From an uncultured Prevotellaceae bacterium (GTDB lineage Bacteria > Bacteroidota > Bacteroidia > Bacteroidales > Bacteroidaceae), in assembly GCA_900543815.1 (NCBI GenBank), contig UQST01000007.1, positions 25,766 through 89,765 of the forward strand: a DNA stretch of 64,000 nt, written 5' to 3'. The notes below the pieces were generated by a model, which saw nothing but the letters and a program-made list of their open reading frames with translations, did no database searches and had not been told where the DNA came from. Within the stretch, counting starts at the first letter, position 1, and each line of letters begins with the position of its first letter. Shown one piece after another: positions 7,904-15,964 of this stretch. A program made the position numbers and the translations under genes.

Positions 7904-8151
7904 GTCAGCGAACACTTTTTTCGCATGAAGCAAAAAACGGTCACAGGCACGGGCAACTGCCTTTGTCCACACACCGCCACACAGCACCGTCCGCTCTTTT
8001 CCGGTATGATAGAGGCCAGAAAACTGACTGCTGGCGAGGCTCTACCACAATAGAAAAGGCAAGCGAAAGCACCAAGGGAACAGCCGAATGAAGCCGGCAA
8101 TCCCACAGAAAGCGGGTGCAGAGAAAGCTCCAGAAGGGACTGCAAACAAAC
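7904..8151. other. Gene-free stretch upstream of the lepA promoter
   Basis: No coding frame or structured RNA was recognised between the lepA promoter and the dyad array. Short open frames show no conserved features. Confidence 0.5.
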
Positions 8152-8229
8152 GCAGTGCGCTGCGAAGCCCAACGCAGCACGCTGCAACAGGCTATACAGT
8201 GCGCTGCGATGGCCGATGCAGCGCACCAC
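8152..8229. repeat. 22-bp dyad array, GCAGCGCGCTGC type, 4 units
   Basis: Cores start at 8152 (GCAGTGCGCTGC), 8174 (GCAGCACGCTGC), 8196 (ACAGTGCGCTGC) and 8218 (GCAGCGCACCAC), exactly 22 bp apart. One spacer is GATGGCCGAT. The array is downstream of the nuclease gene and upstream of the lepA promoter. Confidence 0.9.
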
Positions 8230-8373
8230 GTCAGTCGGTCAGGGCGGCTCAAAATATCCGCAAAGCCGATGAAAGAGGAATCCTTTTAGGCCAACAACCG
8301 CCCGCTCATGCTTTGCAAACAGCGTCCAAGCAGAGACCGGAATCCAAGCAAGCCTGCCCGGATGCAAGCGTCA

Positions 8374-9294
8374 TCACTTCCAATACTTCCAGTCAAACCG
8401 GCTCTCGGCCTTGCGCTCCACGTTCTTGTCGAGCTTGGAGAAGAAGTTGATGCCCGTGAGAGCCTCCACACTATCCACAGTCACCGCATAGGACTGCATG
8501 GGACTATCCACTTTCTCCAGATTGTCATAGATGAAGCCGATGGCCTGTGCCTCGCCAGGAGCCGTGAAGCGCAGCAATACCTTGTAGAACCGGGCAGGCA
8601 CAGTCACCTTGTTGGCACCGATATGCTCGTACTCGAAGCCTTTCTCAATCACAGGACCACACACCACATAGATGCTGTCATAGCGCTGGGCCCAGCGTCG
8701 CGTGGCAGTCTCCAGCTCCTTCCAGTCGCCTGCGTTGAGCGAATGAGTCTGCGGACAGATATTGGTAAGCAGGAAGCAGTCGTTCATCGACTGGCGACTG
8801 TGCTTGCAGTCAGCGGCCGGACACATGTGCCCACGGTCGTATCCGCTGCGGCGATAATCGGTATCTTCGGCCACAGGACCCTGCTTCACGCTGGCATCAG
8901 GCTGGAAGTTGTCGGCCCGCTTCTCCGTTCCTTGGGTCCGCTCACGGGTAAGGAGCCATGCCACCCAGTTGGGCAGACGGTGCTTCTTGTTGTATGACAA
9001 CGTGAAGCCATCGTGCTGCACTATCTCCTCATCGCGGTCGGTAAGGTAGGCGGGAATCTCTATCCCCTTCGCGCGCTCGTTCTTATATATTACCCGACGC
9101 GTGTTCTCATACACCTTGTTGCCGGCACTGTCGCGGCTCACAACCACGTTGTTCTCCACAATAGTGCTGTCGGTCTCTATGCGCTGCAGGCCTGTATCAG
9201 CCTCCGGTTTGCGGTGAGCGGCATAATAATAGGCGCCCAGGACGGCAAAGATGCCCACAAGGGCCCACACACGGTTCTGCTGACTCTTTCTCAT
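8374..9294 (-). CDS. Membrane-anchored DNA/RNA non-specific endonuclease
   Basis: The 306-residue protein starts at 9294 with one hydrophobic N-terminal segment (residues about 10-25), so the nuclease domain is probably periplasmic and either anchored or released. The beta-beta-alpha-metal motif is complete: YDRGHMCPAAD (residues 152-162, with histidine 156 as general base) and the metal-binding asparagine region NDCFLLTNICPQ (about 171-182). Relatives (NucA, Serratia nuclease type) cut DNA and RNA without sequence preference. The role may be nucleic-acid scavenging or defence against incoming DNA. The -7 box TAATTTTGC is at 9340-9332. Confidence 0.9.
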   Translation of the reverse strand: MRKSQQNRVWALVGIFAVLGAYYYAAHRKPEADTGLQRIETDSTIVENNVVVSRDSAGNKVYENTRRVIYKNERAKGIEIPAYLTDRDEEIVQHDGFTLSYNKKHRLPNWVAWLLTRERTQGTEKRADNFQPDASVKQGPVAEDTDYRRSGYDRGHMCPAADCKHSRQSMNDCFLLTNICPQTHSLNAGDWKELETATRRWAQRYDSIYVVCGPVIEKGFEYEHIGANKVTVPARFYKVLLRFTAPGEAQAIGFIYDNLEKVDSPMQSYAVTVDSVEALTGINFFSKLDKNVERKAESRFDWKYWK

Positions 9295-9331
9295 AATTGC
9301 TTTGATTAACTGCTTATTCTGTTTTCGGTGT

Positions 9332-9362
9332 GCAAAATTATGCCTTTTTCGACACCGAACAA
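9332..9362 (-). promoter_or_regulatory. Promoter of the non-specific endonuclease gene
   Basis: The minus strand has TAATTTTGC (9340-9332) with TTG at 9362-9360, a 19-nt spacer. Confidence 0.65.
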
Positions 9363-9405
9363 GCACTTTCGCCCCATTTAGTATGCTCCTTACAGGAGAA
9401 ATGGC

Positions 9406-9414
9406 TACATTTGC
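9406..9414 (+). promoter_or_regulatory. Promoter -7 box of the phosphosugar mutase operon
   Basis: TACATTTGC matches the TAnnTTTGC box 52 bases upstream of the mutase ATG. The -33 element is not clear. Confidence 0.55.
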
Positions 9415-9466
9415 AGATAAATAAGAAAACGCGATAAGAATACAAACACAAAAAGATACAATAACT

Positions 9467-11209
9467 ATGGACTTACAGTTGATCAAGGAGTGTGAAGCAA
9501 AGGCACAGGCCTGGCTCTCCTCTCCCTACTACGACGAAGAGACAAAGGCAGAAATCCGCGAGATGATGCAGAATGAGGACAAGACCGCTCTGATAGACGC
9601 TTTCTACCAGAACCTGGAGTTCGGTACTGGCGGACTGCGCGGCATCATGGGCGCTGGCACCAACCGCATGAACAAATACATCGTGGGTATGGCCACACAG
9701 GGATTTGCCAACTACCTGCTCAAAGCCTTCCCCGAAGGCAAGCAACTGAGCGTAGTGGTAGGCCATGACTGCCGCAACAACGGCCGTCTCTTTGCCGAGA
9801 CAGTAGCAGCCATCTTCAGTGCCAACGGCATCAAGGTGTATCTCTTTGAGAGCCTCCGCCCCACTCCCGAAGTGTCTTTCGCCATCCGTCACCTGCATGC
9901 ACAGGCCGGCGTAAACGTTACCGCCAGCCACAACCCCAAGGAGTACAACGGCTACAAGGCTTATTGGGAAGACGGCGCACAGGTGCTGGCACCACACGAC
10001 AAGGGCATCATCGACGAGGTGAACAAGGTAAAGATGGAGGACGTAAAGCTGCAGGCAGTGCCTGAGCTGATAGAGATCATAGGCGGTGAAGTGGATTACG
10101 ACTACATGCAGGCCGTGCACGAAGCCATGATAGACCAGAATGTGATCCTGCGACAGAAAGACCTCAACATCGTGTATAGCGCCATGCACGGAGCCGGACG
10201 GGTAATCGTCCCCCTCTGCCTGCGCTCATGGGGATTCCAGAACATACACGTGGTACCCGAGCAGATGGTCATTGACGGCAACTTCCCCACTGTGGTGAGC
10301 CCCAACCCGGAGAACGCCGAGGCCATGACACTGGGCATGAAGATGGGCACCAGACTCAACGCTGACCTGGTGGTGGCAACCGACCCCGACGCCGACCGAC
10401 TGGCCATCGTGTGCCGCGACAACAAGGGAGAATGGATGATCATCAACGGTAACCAGACCTGCGCAATGTTCTGCTACTACATCATCCGCAACAAGAAGGC
10501 GCTCAACCAACTGCAGCCCACCGACTTCCTGGTGAAGACCATCGTGACCACAGAGCTCGTTGCCAAGATGGCCGAAAAGAACCACGTGGAGCTGCGCGAC
10601 TGCTATACCGGCTTCAAGTGGATTGCTCGCGAGATAGCCATAAGCGAGGGCAAGCAGAAGTTCATAGGCGGAGGAGAGGAGAGCTTCGGCTTCCTGCCCT
10701 ACGACAAAGTGCGCGACAAGGACGCTCCAGCCGCCATCTGCCTCATCTGCGAGATAGCTGCATGGGCCAAGGACAACGGCATGACCCTGTACGACCTGCT
10801 CATGCAACTCTATCTGGAATACGGCTTCAGCTACGAGCACACCATCAATGTGGTGAAGCCGGGCAAGACTGGAGCCGACGAGATAAAGGCCATGATGGAG
10901 AACTTCCGCACGAACCCCATCACCTGCATAGCCGGTAGCAAGGTCATCACAGCCAAGGACTTCCAGTCGCTCACCCAGCGCGACGGAGAGGGCCACGAGA
11001 CTGCCATCGACATGCCAGCCAAGAGCAACGTGCTGCAGTACTTCTGCGAGGACGGCACCAAGGTGAGTGTGCGACCCAGCGGAACCGAGCCCAAGATCAA
11101 GTTCTACGTAGAGATAAAGGACAACATGCAGAGTGCTGCCGACTACGCAGCCTGCCTCGACCGCGCCAAGGCCAAGGTGGAGGAGGTGAAGAAGTCGCTG
11201 GGCATCTGA
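9467..11209 (+). CDS. Phospho-sugar mutase (phosphoglucomutase/phosphomannomutase superfamily)
   Basis: The 580-residue enzyme interconverts hexose 1- and 6-phosphates. The four alpha-D-phosphohexomutase domains are visible: active serine in TASHNPKEYNGYK (about residue 146), metal loop DPDADR (about 307), sugar-binding GGEESFG (about 402), and the phosphate-binding RPSGTEPKIKFY near the C-terminus. Its length and N-terminus resemble the long PGM2-like bacterial type rather than the 460-residue ManB type. The preferred sugar (glucose, mannose or pentose phosphate) cannot be fixed by eye. nudC begins 16 bases after the stop, suggesting an operon. Confidence 0.93.
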   Translation: MDLQLIKECEAKAQAWLSSPYYDEETKAEIREMMQNEDKTALIDAFYQNLEFGTGGLRGIMGAGTNRMNKYIVGMATQGFANYLLKAFPEGKQLSVVVGHDCRNNGRLFAETVAAIFSANGIKVYLFESLRPTPEVSFAIRHLHAQAGVNVTASHNPKEYNGYKAYWEDGAQVLAPHDKGIIDEVNKVKMEDVKLQAVPELIEIIGGEVDYDYMQAVHEAMIDQNVILRQKDLNIVYSAMHGAGRVIVPLCLRSWGFQNIHVVPEQMVIDGNFPTVVSPNPENAEAMTLGMKMGTRLNADLVVATDPDADRLAIVCRDNKGEWMIINGNQTCAMFCYYIIRNKKALNQLQPTDFLVKTIVTTELVAKMAEKNHVELRDCYTGFKWIAREIAISEGKQKFIGGGEESFGFLPYDKVRDKDAPAAICLICEIAAWAKDNGMTLYDLLMQLYLEYGFSYEHTINVVKPGKTGADEIKAMMENFRTNPITCIAGSKVITAKDFQSLTQRDGEGHETAIDMPAKSNVLQYFCEDGTKVSVRPSGTEPKIKFYVEIKDNMQSAADYAACLDRAKAKVEEVKKSLGI

Positions 11210-11225
11210 CCCTGACGCCCTCAGC

Positions 11226-11987
11226 ATGGACAAGCATCTGATTTACTGCCAAGGGGATATACTTCTCACCGATGAGGGGTATATCCCCTTGGCCTTTCCC
11301 GAGGGGCTGCACATCAACCCCTGGAACCGCATCACAGCCATCACGCACGGCGGCTACCGCTGCCACATCATCCGTCTGGACACCCCTGCCAGCGGGCTCA
11401 CCGGCTACCGCATGGTACCGCTCCGGCAAAGCTTCAGTCTGCTCCCGAAGGACGACTACCAGTTGGCAGGCAAGGGTGCAGAGCTGTGCTACTTCGACCA
11501 GAACAGCCGCTTCTGCGGTTGCTGCGGCGCTCCTATGAAGTGGCAGACAGACATCAGCAAGCAATGCACCGGCTGCCGCAAGGAACTATGGCCCAGTCTG
11601 GCCACCGCCATCATCGTGCGCATAGAACGCGGAGACAGCATCCTCATGGTACACGCACGCAACTTCCGCGACCGTCACTACGGTCTGGTGGCGGGATTTG
11701 TAGAGACAGGAGAGACCCTGGAGGAGTGTGTTCGGCGCGAGGTAATGGAGGAGACCGGCCTCACCATCAGCCACATACGCTACTTTGCCAGCCAACCCTG
11801 GCCCTACCCAAACGGCCTCATGGTGGGCTTCACCGCACAGTATGAGAGCGGCGAACTGCATCTGCAGAACGAGGAACTCAACTCCGGCGGCTGGTTCACC
11901 CGCGACCATCTGCCCATCCTGCCCGACGAATGCTCCATCGCACGCATGCTCATCGAGGATTGGAGAGGGAGAGAGGAGCGGGGATAA
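11226..11987 (+). CDS. nudC: NADH/NAD+ pyrophosphatase (Nudix hydrolase with zinc ribbon)
   Basis: The protein of 253 residues has the NudC architecture: a four-cysteine zinc ribbon (FCGCCGAP and QCTGC), then a Nudix domain with the box GFVETGETLEECVRREVMEE, and the downstream SQPWPYP motif that marks NADH-specific members. The family splits NAD(H) to NMN(H) and AMP and can remove NAD caps from RNA 5' ends. It is translated just after the mutase gene. A 22-bp dyad array starts about 40 bases past its stop. Confidence 0.93.
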   Translation: MDKHLIYCQGDILLTDEGYIPLAFPEGLHINPWNRITAITHGGYRCHIIRLDTPASGLTGYRMVPLRQSFSLLPKDDYQLAGKGAELCYFDQNSRFCGCCGAPMKWQTDISKQCTGCRKELWPSLATAIIVRIERGDSILMVHARNFRDRHYGLVAGFVETGETLEECVRREVMEETGLTISHIRYFASQPWPYPNGLMVGFTAQYESGELHLQNEELNSGGWFTRDHLPILPDECSIARMLIEDWRGREERG

Positions 11988-12028
11988 GGGCAGTGCTCTT
12001 CACAAGACAGTATTCCCAGCGAAATATC

Positions 12029-12106
12029 GCAGTGCGGTGCAAGTGCCATCGCAGCGCATTGCATCAGCCATCGCAGCGCGCTGCATCAGCACTTGCAGCG
12101 CACTGC
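12029..12106. repeat. 22-bp dyad array, GCAGCGCGCTGC type, 4 units
   Basis: Cores start at 12029 (GCAGTGCGGTGC), 12051 (GCAGCGCATTGC), 12073 (GCAGCGCGCTGC, perfect) and 12095 (GCAGCGCACTGC), with exact 22-bp pitch. It lies downstream of nudC. Confidence 0.92.
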
Positions 12107-12110
12107 ACAT

Positions 12111-12455
12111 AACCCACCGGCCTTCTGCCATAATCACCGCACCCGCTTTCCTGAGACTGCACAACAAGCCAGCAGCCCACTGCCACCAAGTTTCCAAGCC
12201 ATTTCAGACTCCTCCTCCACTCCACCCATTCCGCTTCAAGTCCAACCCTCACCCACTGCTCAACAATCCCCCACCTATCTCCTCCTTCCACACAAAGCCA
12301 TCTGACTTCCTCCCCCACCAGCGTCAGACTCTCACCCCGGAATTGCGCTTTACATACCCACCACTCTTCTCCTCTATACCCAAGACAACAACCCGCTTTC
12401 TCTATCCTGCATCACGGCCCGCCACAACCCACAAAAAAGACTCCCCTAACCCCGT
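12111..12455 (+). other. C-rich, G-poor tract after nudC; possible Rho utilisation region
   Basis: About 345 bp are strikingly rich in C and A and poor in G on the plus strand, with no coding signals. In the direction of nudC transcription such unstructured C-rich RNA is what Rho binds, so a Rho-dependent terminator is a reasonable guess. No gene was recognised. Confidence 0.4.
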
Positions 12456-12459
12456 AAAA

Positions 12460-12563
12460 ATTGTCTTATAGGACAATTTGAAATGTCTTATAAGACAATT
12501 TAAATTGTCCTATAAGGGAATTTTCCCCAGGTCTGTAGGGAATTTCCCCCGTGCCTGCAGGCC
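12460..12563. repeat. 22-bp dyad array, TGTCTTATAAGACA type, 3 clear and 2 decayed units
   Basis: Near-perfect palindromes start at 12462 (TGTCTTATAGGACA), 12484 (TGTCTTATAAGACA, perfect) and 12506 (TGTCCTATAAGGGA), exactly 22 bp apart. A decayed unit follows at about 12528 and a GCCTGCAGGC dyad is centred at 12557.5, again on the pitch within one base. The array lies about 200 bp upstream of the porin promoter and shares no sequence with the GCAGCGCGCTGC family. Confidence 0.85.
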
Positions 12564-12747
12564 GTTGGCTCACACACCGTCACGCTGCTGCCAAACGGAC
12601 GTGAAAAGGTTGCGAATGTGCATCCAAAACTCACAGGCCGAGGATGAACTATAATAAATGTACACGCACGCACGTTTAACAAATTCCTTGGAGCACGATA
12701 ACTATTGCACACAAATACTATATTTTGCGCATTTCTTGACCTTTTTC

Positions 12748-12779
12748 TTGCACACACACCATATTAGTGTTACCTTTGC
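12748..12779 (+). promoter_or_regulatory. Promoter of the OmpP1/FadL porin gene
   Basis: TACCTTTGC (12771-12779) with TTG at 12748-12750 gives a 20-nt spacer. Transcription should start about 25 nt before the ATG. Confidence 0.75.
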
Positions 12780-12810
12780 GGCCGTTTTGAAAACAAAAGA
12801 TTACTAAAGG

Positions 12811-14298
12811 ATGAAAAGATTGTTTAACGCTGTGCTGACCTTCGGGCTCTCAAGCATGGCCTTCGCAGGAGGACTGCTCACCAACACGAATCAGAATGCC
12901 GCATTCCTGCGACAGATGTCACAGGACGCTGTCATCGACATCACTGGACTCTATCTCAACCCTGCAGGTACTGCCTTTCTGGCTCCCGGCTTCCACATCA
13001 CGCTCAATGCACAGAACGCCAAGCAGAGCAGAAACATCACCACAGCCTTCCCGCTCTTTGCATACAATGCAGCCGCTCCTGGCGAGCAGTCGCATAGGTT
13101 CGAGGGAGAAGCAAATGCTCCCGTCATTCCCAGCTTCCAGCTGAGCTACAACTGGGAGCGCTGGAGCTTCAACGCAGCGTTTGCCCTGGCTGGCGGCGGC
13201 GGCAAGTGTGAGTTCAAGAAGGGCCTTGGCACCTTTGAGGCACTCTATTCTGCACAGATATACCAGCAGGTCAACGCAGGCATCGCAGGAGCTTTGGCAC
13301 AGGCAAACGCCGCATATGCCATGGCACCGGGCTACGCTCCTCTGGTTGCCGGACTCGACCTCGCCTTCGGTGGCTACAAGATGGATGCCTACATGAAGGG
13401 CCGTCAGTACGGCTTCGGTCTTACGCTGGGAACCACCTACAAGGTGACTGACAACGTGGCCATAGCACTGGGACTGAAGGGCATCTTTGCCAATAACAAC
13501 TACAACGGATGGGTAAGCGACGTGCATGCCATTACCGTCACTCCCACCATGGCCGGCCTTAATTCCACCCAGCAGGCTGTGCTGGGTAGCGTGAAGAGCA
13601 AGGTGGACGAGCAGGTGGAGGCCGCTCTCTCACGTGCTTCTCTGGACCTCAACTGTGACCAGACCGCCTTTGGCGCCGCTCCCATCATCGGTATCGACTG
13701 GAAGGTCAACGAGCACTGGAACCTGGCCATGCGTGCCGAGGCTCCCACCGTACTGTGGCTGGGCAACAAGACCGAGATGAACGACTACACCAAGCAGGTG
13801 GCTGAGCAGAACGCCACTCTGGGCCAGTTTGCCGACGGCAAGCACGTGCGTGAGGACCATCCCGCCATCATCAACATGGGCGCACAGTACAGCCCCGTCA
13901 AGGAAGTGCGCCTGCAGGCCGGCTGGCACTACTATTTCGACAAGCAGGCAAAGCGCTACGGCAACAAGCAGAATCTGCTGGACAAGAACACCATGGAGTT
14001 CAACGCCGGTGCCGAATGGGACATCATCGACCGCCTGACCGCCAGTGTGAGCTGGCAGAAGACCTGCTACCGCCAGGGTGACGCCTTCATGAACGACCTG
14101 AGCTTCACCAATTCGAACAACAGCATAGGCTTTGGCATCCGCCTCAAGTGCACCGAGCGTTTCAACATGGACTTCGGTTACATGCATAGCTTCTACGAGA
14201 CACGTGACGTGCACACACAGACTGCAGCCGGCCTCAAGAGCGACCACTACTGGCGCAAGAACCGCGTGGTGGGTGTAGGCTTCAACATTGAGTTCTGA
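12811..14298 (+). CDS. OmpP1/FadL family outer-membrane transporter
   Basis: The 495-residue protein has a signal peptide (MKRLFNAVLTFGLSSMAFA) and an N-terminal plug-like segment NAAFLRQMSQDAVIDITGLYLNPAGTAFL typical of the OmpP1/FadL/TodX family, in which the NPAG motif is conserved. The rest alternates aromatic and polar residues as expected of a beta barrel and ends in a strand with phenylalanine (VGFNIEF), the outer-membrane insertion signal. Family members import hydrophobic compounds such as long-chain fatty acids; the substrate here is not known. It is a single-gene unit with its own promoter and terminator. Confidence 0.9.
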   Translation: MKRLFNAVLTFGLSSMAFAGGLLTNTNQNAAFLRQMSQDAVIDITGLYLNPAGTAFLAPGFHITLNAQNAKQSRNITTAFPLFAYNAAAPGEQSHRFEGEANAPVIPSFQLSYNWERWSFNAAFALAGGGGKCEFKKGLGTFEALYSAQIYQQVNAGIAGALAQANAAYAMAPGYAPLVAGLDLAFGGYKMDAYMKGRQYGFGLTLGTTYKVTDNVAIALGLKGIFANNNYNGWVSDVHAITVTPTMAGLNSTQQAVLGSVKSKVDEQVEAALSRASLDLNCDQTAFGAAPIIGIDWKVNEHWNLAMRAEAPTVLWLGNKTEMNDYTKQVAEQNATLGQFADGKHVREDHPAIINMGAQYSPVKEVRLQAGWHYYFDKQAKRYGNKQNLLDKNTMEFNAGAEWDIIDRLTASVSWQKTCYRQGDAFMNDLSFTNSNNSIGFGIRLKCTERFNMDFGYMHSFYETRDVHTQTAAGLKSDHYWRKNRVVGVGFNIEF

Positions 14299-14380
14299 TA
14301 CACAAAACAGGGCACCCGTCCCCGTCCGACTGTCCCAAGCCAGACAAAGCGAGTGCCCATCACAACCAATAAACAACAGT

Positions 14381-14419
14381 ACGCCCCCCTGAGGGGCGTC
14401 TGAACAGTGCCTCACGGCA
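14381..14419 (+). terminator. Hairpins after the porin gene
   Basis: ACGCCCC (14381-14387) pairs with GGGGCGT (14393-14399), and GTGCC/GGCAC form a second small stem at 14406-14419. They lie 83-121 bases past the stop. There is no clear T-run, so confidence is moderate. Confidence 0.5.
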
Positions 14420-14675
14420 CACATGAGATATCATCAAAGGGGAACGGAGAGGGAAAGTCTGCACAAGGCTCCCCGCCGCTCCCCTTTCTTCTGTACGTTC
14501 AAGAGCCGTCACCAACTGAGCCTTTACGCCCCGGAAAACATTCTGAGAGGCATAAGATGAGATGCCGGCTGCATCGGACGGACAAACGGGAAGCATACTA
14601 CAAAGACGGGAAAGCAGCTGTACGAAGCCTACCGGGGTGCTGCCCGCCCTATGGCAGTATCTACGTCCATTTGCT

Positions 14676-14775
14676 GCAGCGCGGTGCATCGGCCATCGCA
14701 GCACGGTGCATCGGCCATCGCAGCGCAGTGCATCGGCCATCGCAGCGCGCTGCATTGTGCTTCGCAGCGCAGTGC
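14676..14775. repeat. 22-bp dyad array, GCAGCGCGCTGC type, 5 units
   Basis: Cores start at 14676 (GCAGCGCGGTGC), 14698 (GCAGCACGGTGC), 14720 (GCAGCGCAGTGC), 14742 (GCAGCGCGCTGC) and 14764 (GCAGCGCAGTGC). The first three spacers are all ATCGGCCATC. This is the longest and most regular array of the family and lies between two convergent porin genes. Confidence 0.93.
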
Positions 14776-15082
14776 GTTTGTCCCACGACCTTGGTGCCGC
14801 ATCCGCCGGATTGGCATGCTTGAGGATGTCAGGCTCGCCCGCCTGCATCTATCAGATGGCTGACAAGTCCGGCCTATGCTCCTGCTCTTCTCCAAGAGGC
14901 GCCCTTATCCTCGGGACAGGAATGCTTCGCCATTTGCCAGAAAGCCTTTTCTGCCCGTCAAGAGCCGCCCTCGTTATCGGGGCGAAATCAACTTCAATCC
15001 GGCCCGGAGGCCATCTTGATATAAATTCCGCCTTGCTCACACGATCCAGACTCTGCGCTTGGGAATGTCTGGCAACCTGTGG
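14776..15082. other. Gene-free stretch between the dyad array and the TorF porin gene
   Basis: No coding frame with recognisable features, RNA gene or further repeat was seen. Confidence 0.5.
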
Positions 15083-15826
15083 TCAGAATGCCTTCAGCGT
15101 GAACCCAGCCAGGAAATACGCCTTTCCCGTGCTCGGATTGGCCGATACCTGGGCAAAGAGGGGAATGCTGAACCGCTCGGTCAACTTCACATCACGGCTC
15201 GCCCTGACGGCCACACTGGTCACAGAGAAACCGTCGGCCTTGGCATAGAATGTGGTGGCATAAGGCACCGCACCCACGCTGGCCGTCCAGTCGCAGCCAC
15301 CCAAGCGGAAGGGAGCTGCCAGTTCCACATAGGAGGAGTATGCCCTCTTTCCGTCCTTGTTCTGCCCATCGTTGCCCGCGAAATTGGTGTACCAATTGAC
15401 TGACAGGAAGCCGAAGTCATAACCCACATTGCCCTCAAAGACGTGCGAGGTATTGTTGTTGTGATAGGCGAAGTACTTCTCACGGGGCGAATTGAACCAG
15501 TAATCAGTCACACCCACATGGAACCCCTGCACCTGGTAGGCCGCAGTGAGGTCAAACTCCTTGGTGTCAGTATGGTCAGAGAGCCCTACGCCGCCCCATG
15601 CTGTGAGCGACAATCCTTTCCAGCCAATGCCCAAAGTGGGCTGCACCGAAATATCTCCCAAGTCCTGTCCACGCCAGTAGTAACTGCTCACAAAGTCGGT
15701 GGCCAGCGTAACATCCACCTTTTCCTCGGCCCTCACACCACCGGCCGCCACCGGCATCATCAGTGCAAGGGCAGTCATCCTACAGCCTCTTGCTGTCCTC
15801 TCATTCATTTTCATTAGTCTTTTCAT
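15083..15826 (-). CDS. TorF family putative porin (Gcw_chp domain)
   Basis: This 247-residue protein has a signal peptide ending near GGVRAEE and a beta-barrel pattern with the family's opening VTLATDFVSSYYWRGQDLGD and closing FLAGFTLKAF. The Gcw_chp/TorF family is often encoded next to amtB and glnB/glnK in Bacteroidota and Proteobacteria, as here, which points to a role in uptake of nitrogen sources across the outer membrane. That role is inferred from context. Several in-frame ATGs occur in the first 17 residues; the first gives a plausible though long n-region. Confidence 0.82.
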   Translation of the reverse strand: MKRLMKMNERTARGCRMTALALMMPVAAGGVRAEEKVDVTLATDFVSSYYWRGQDLGDISVQPTLGIGWKGLSLTAWGGVGLSDHTDTKEFDLTAAYQVQGFHVGVTDYWFNSPREKYFAYHNNNTSHVFEGNVGYDFGFLSVNWYTNFAGNDGQNKDGKRAYSSYVELAAPFRLGGCDWTASVGAVPYATTFYAKADGFSVTSVAVRASRDVKLTERFSIPLFAQVSANPSTGKAYFLAGFTLKAF

Positions 15827-15873
15827 AGTTAAGTTCAGTTGGGGTGAATAGCATGTAATGGGATGGTTTGGCA

Positions 15874-15917
15874 GGAAGGGCCGGCCCGTATGAAAGCCTG
15901 ACCACGCCGGCCCTTCC
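15874..15917 (-). terminator. Hairpin between amtB and the TorF porin gene
   Basis: GGAAGGGCCGGC (15874-15885) and GCCGGCCCTTCC (15906-15917) form a perfect 12-bp stem with a 20-nt loop, 48 bases after the amtB stop. No T-run follows, so it may attenuate or protect the amtB message rather than fully terminate. Confidence 0.55.
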
Positions 15918-15964
15918 GCCTCGCCTGGTGTTGTAGTCTTAGTGACTTACGTGATAGATAACAT

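Noticed and set aside
14676..14775. Regular repeats resembling a CRISPR array
   Set aside because: The unit is 22 bp, the 10-bp spacers are repeated rather than unique, repeats are palindromic and variable, and no cas gene is present. These are not CRISPR arrays.
14360..14895. Open frames whose products repeat cysteine- and alanine-rich blocks across the dyad arrays
   Set aside because: The peptide repetition simply reflects the 22-bp DNA repeat read in three successive frames (66-bp cycle). No start signals or conserved domains are present.
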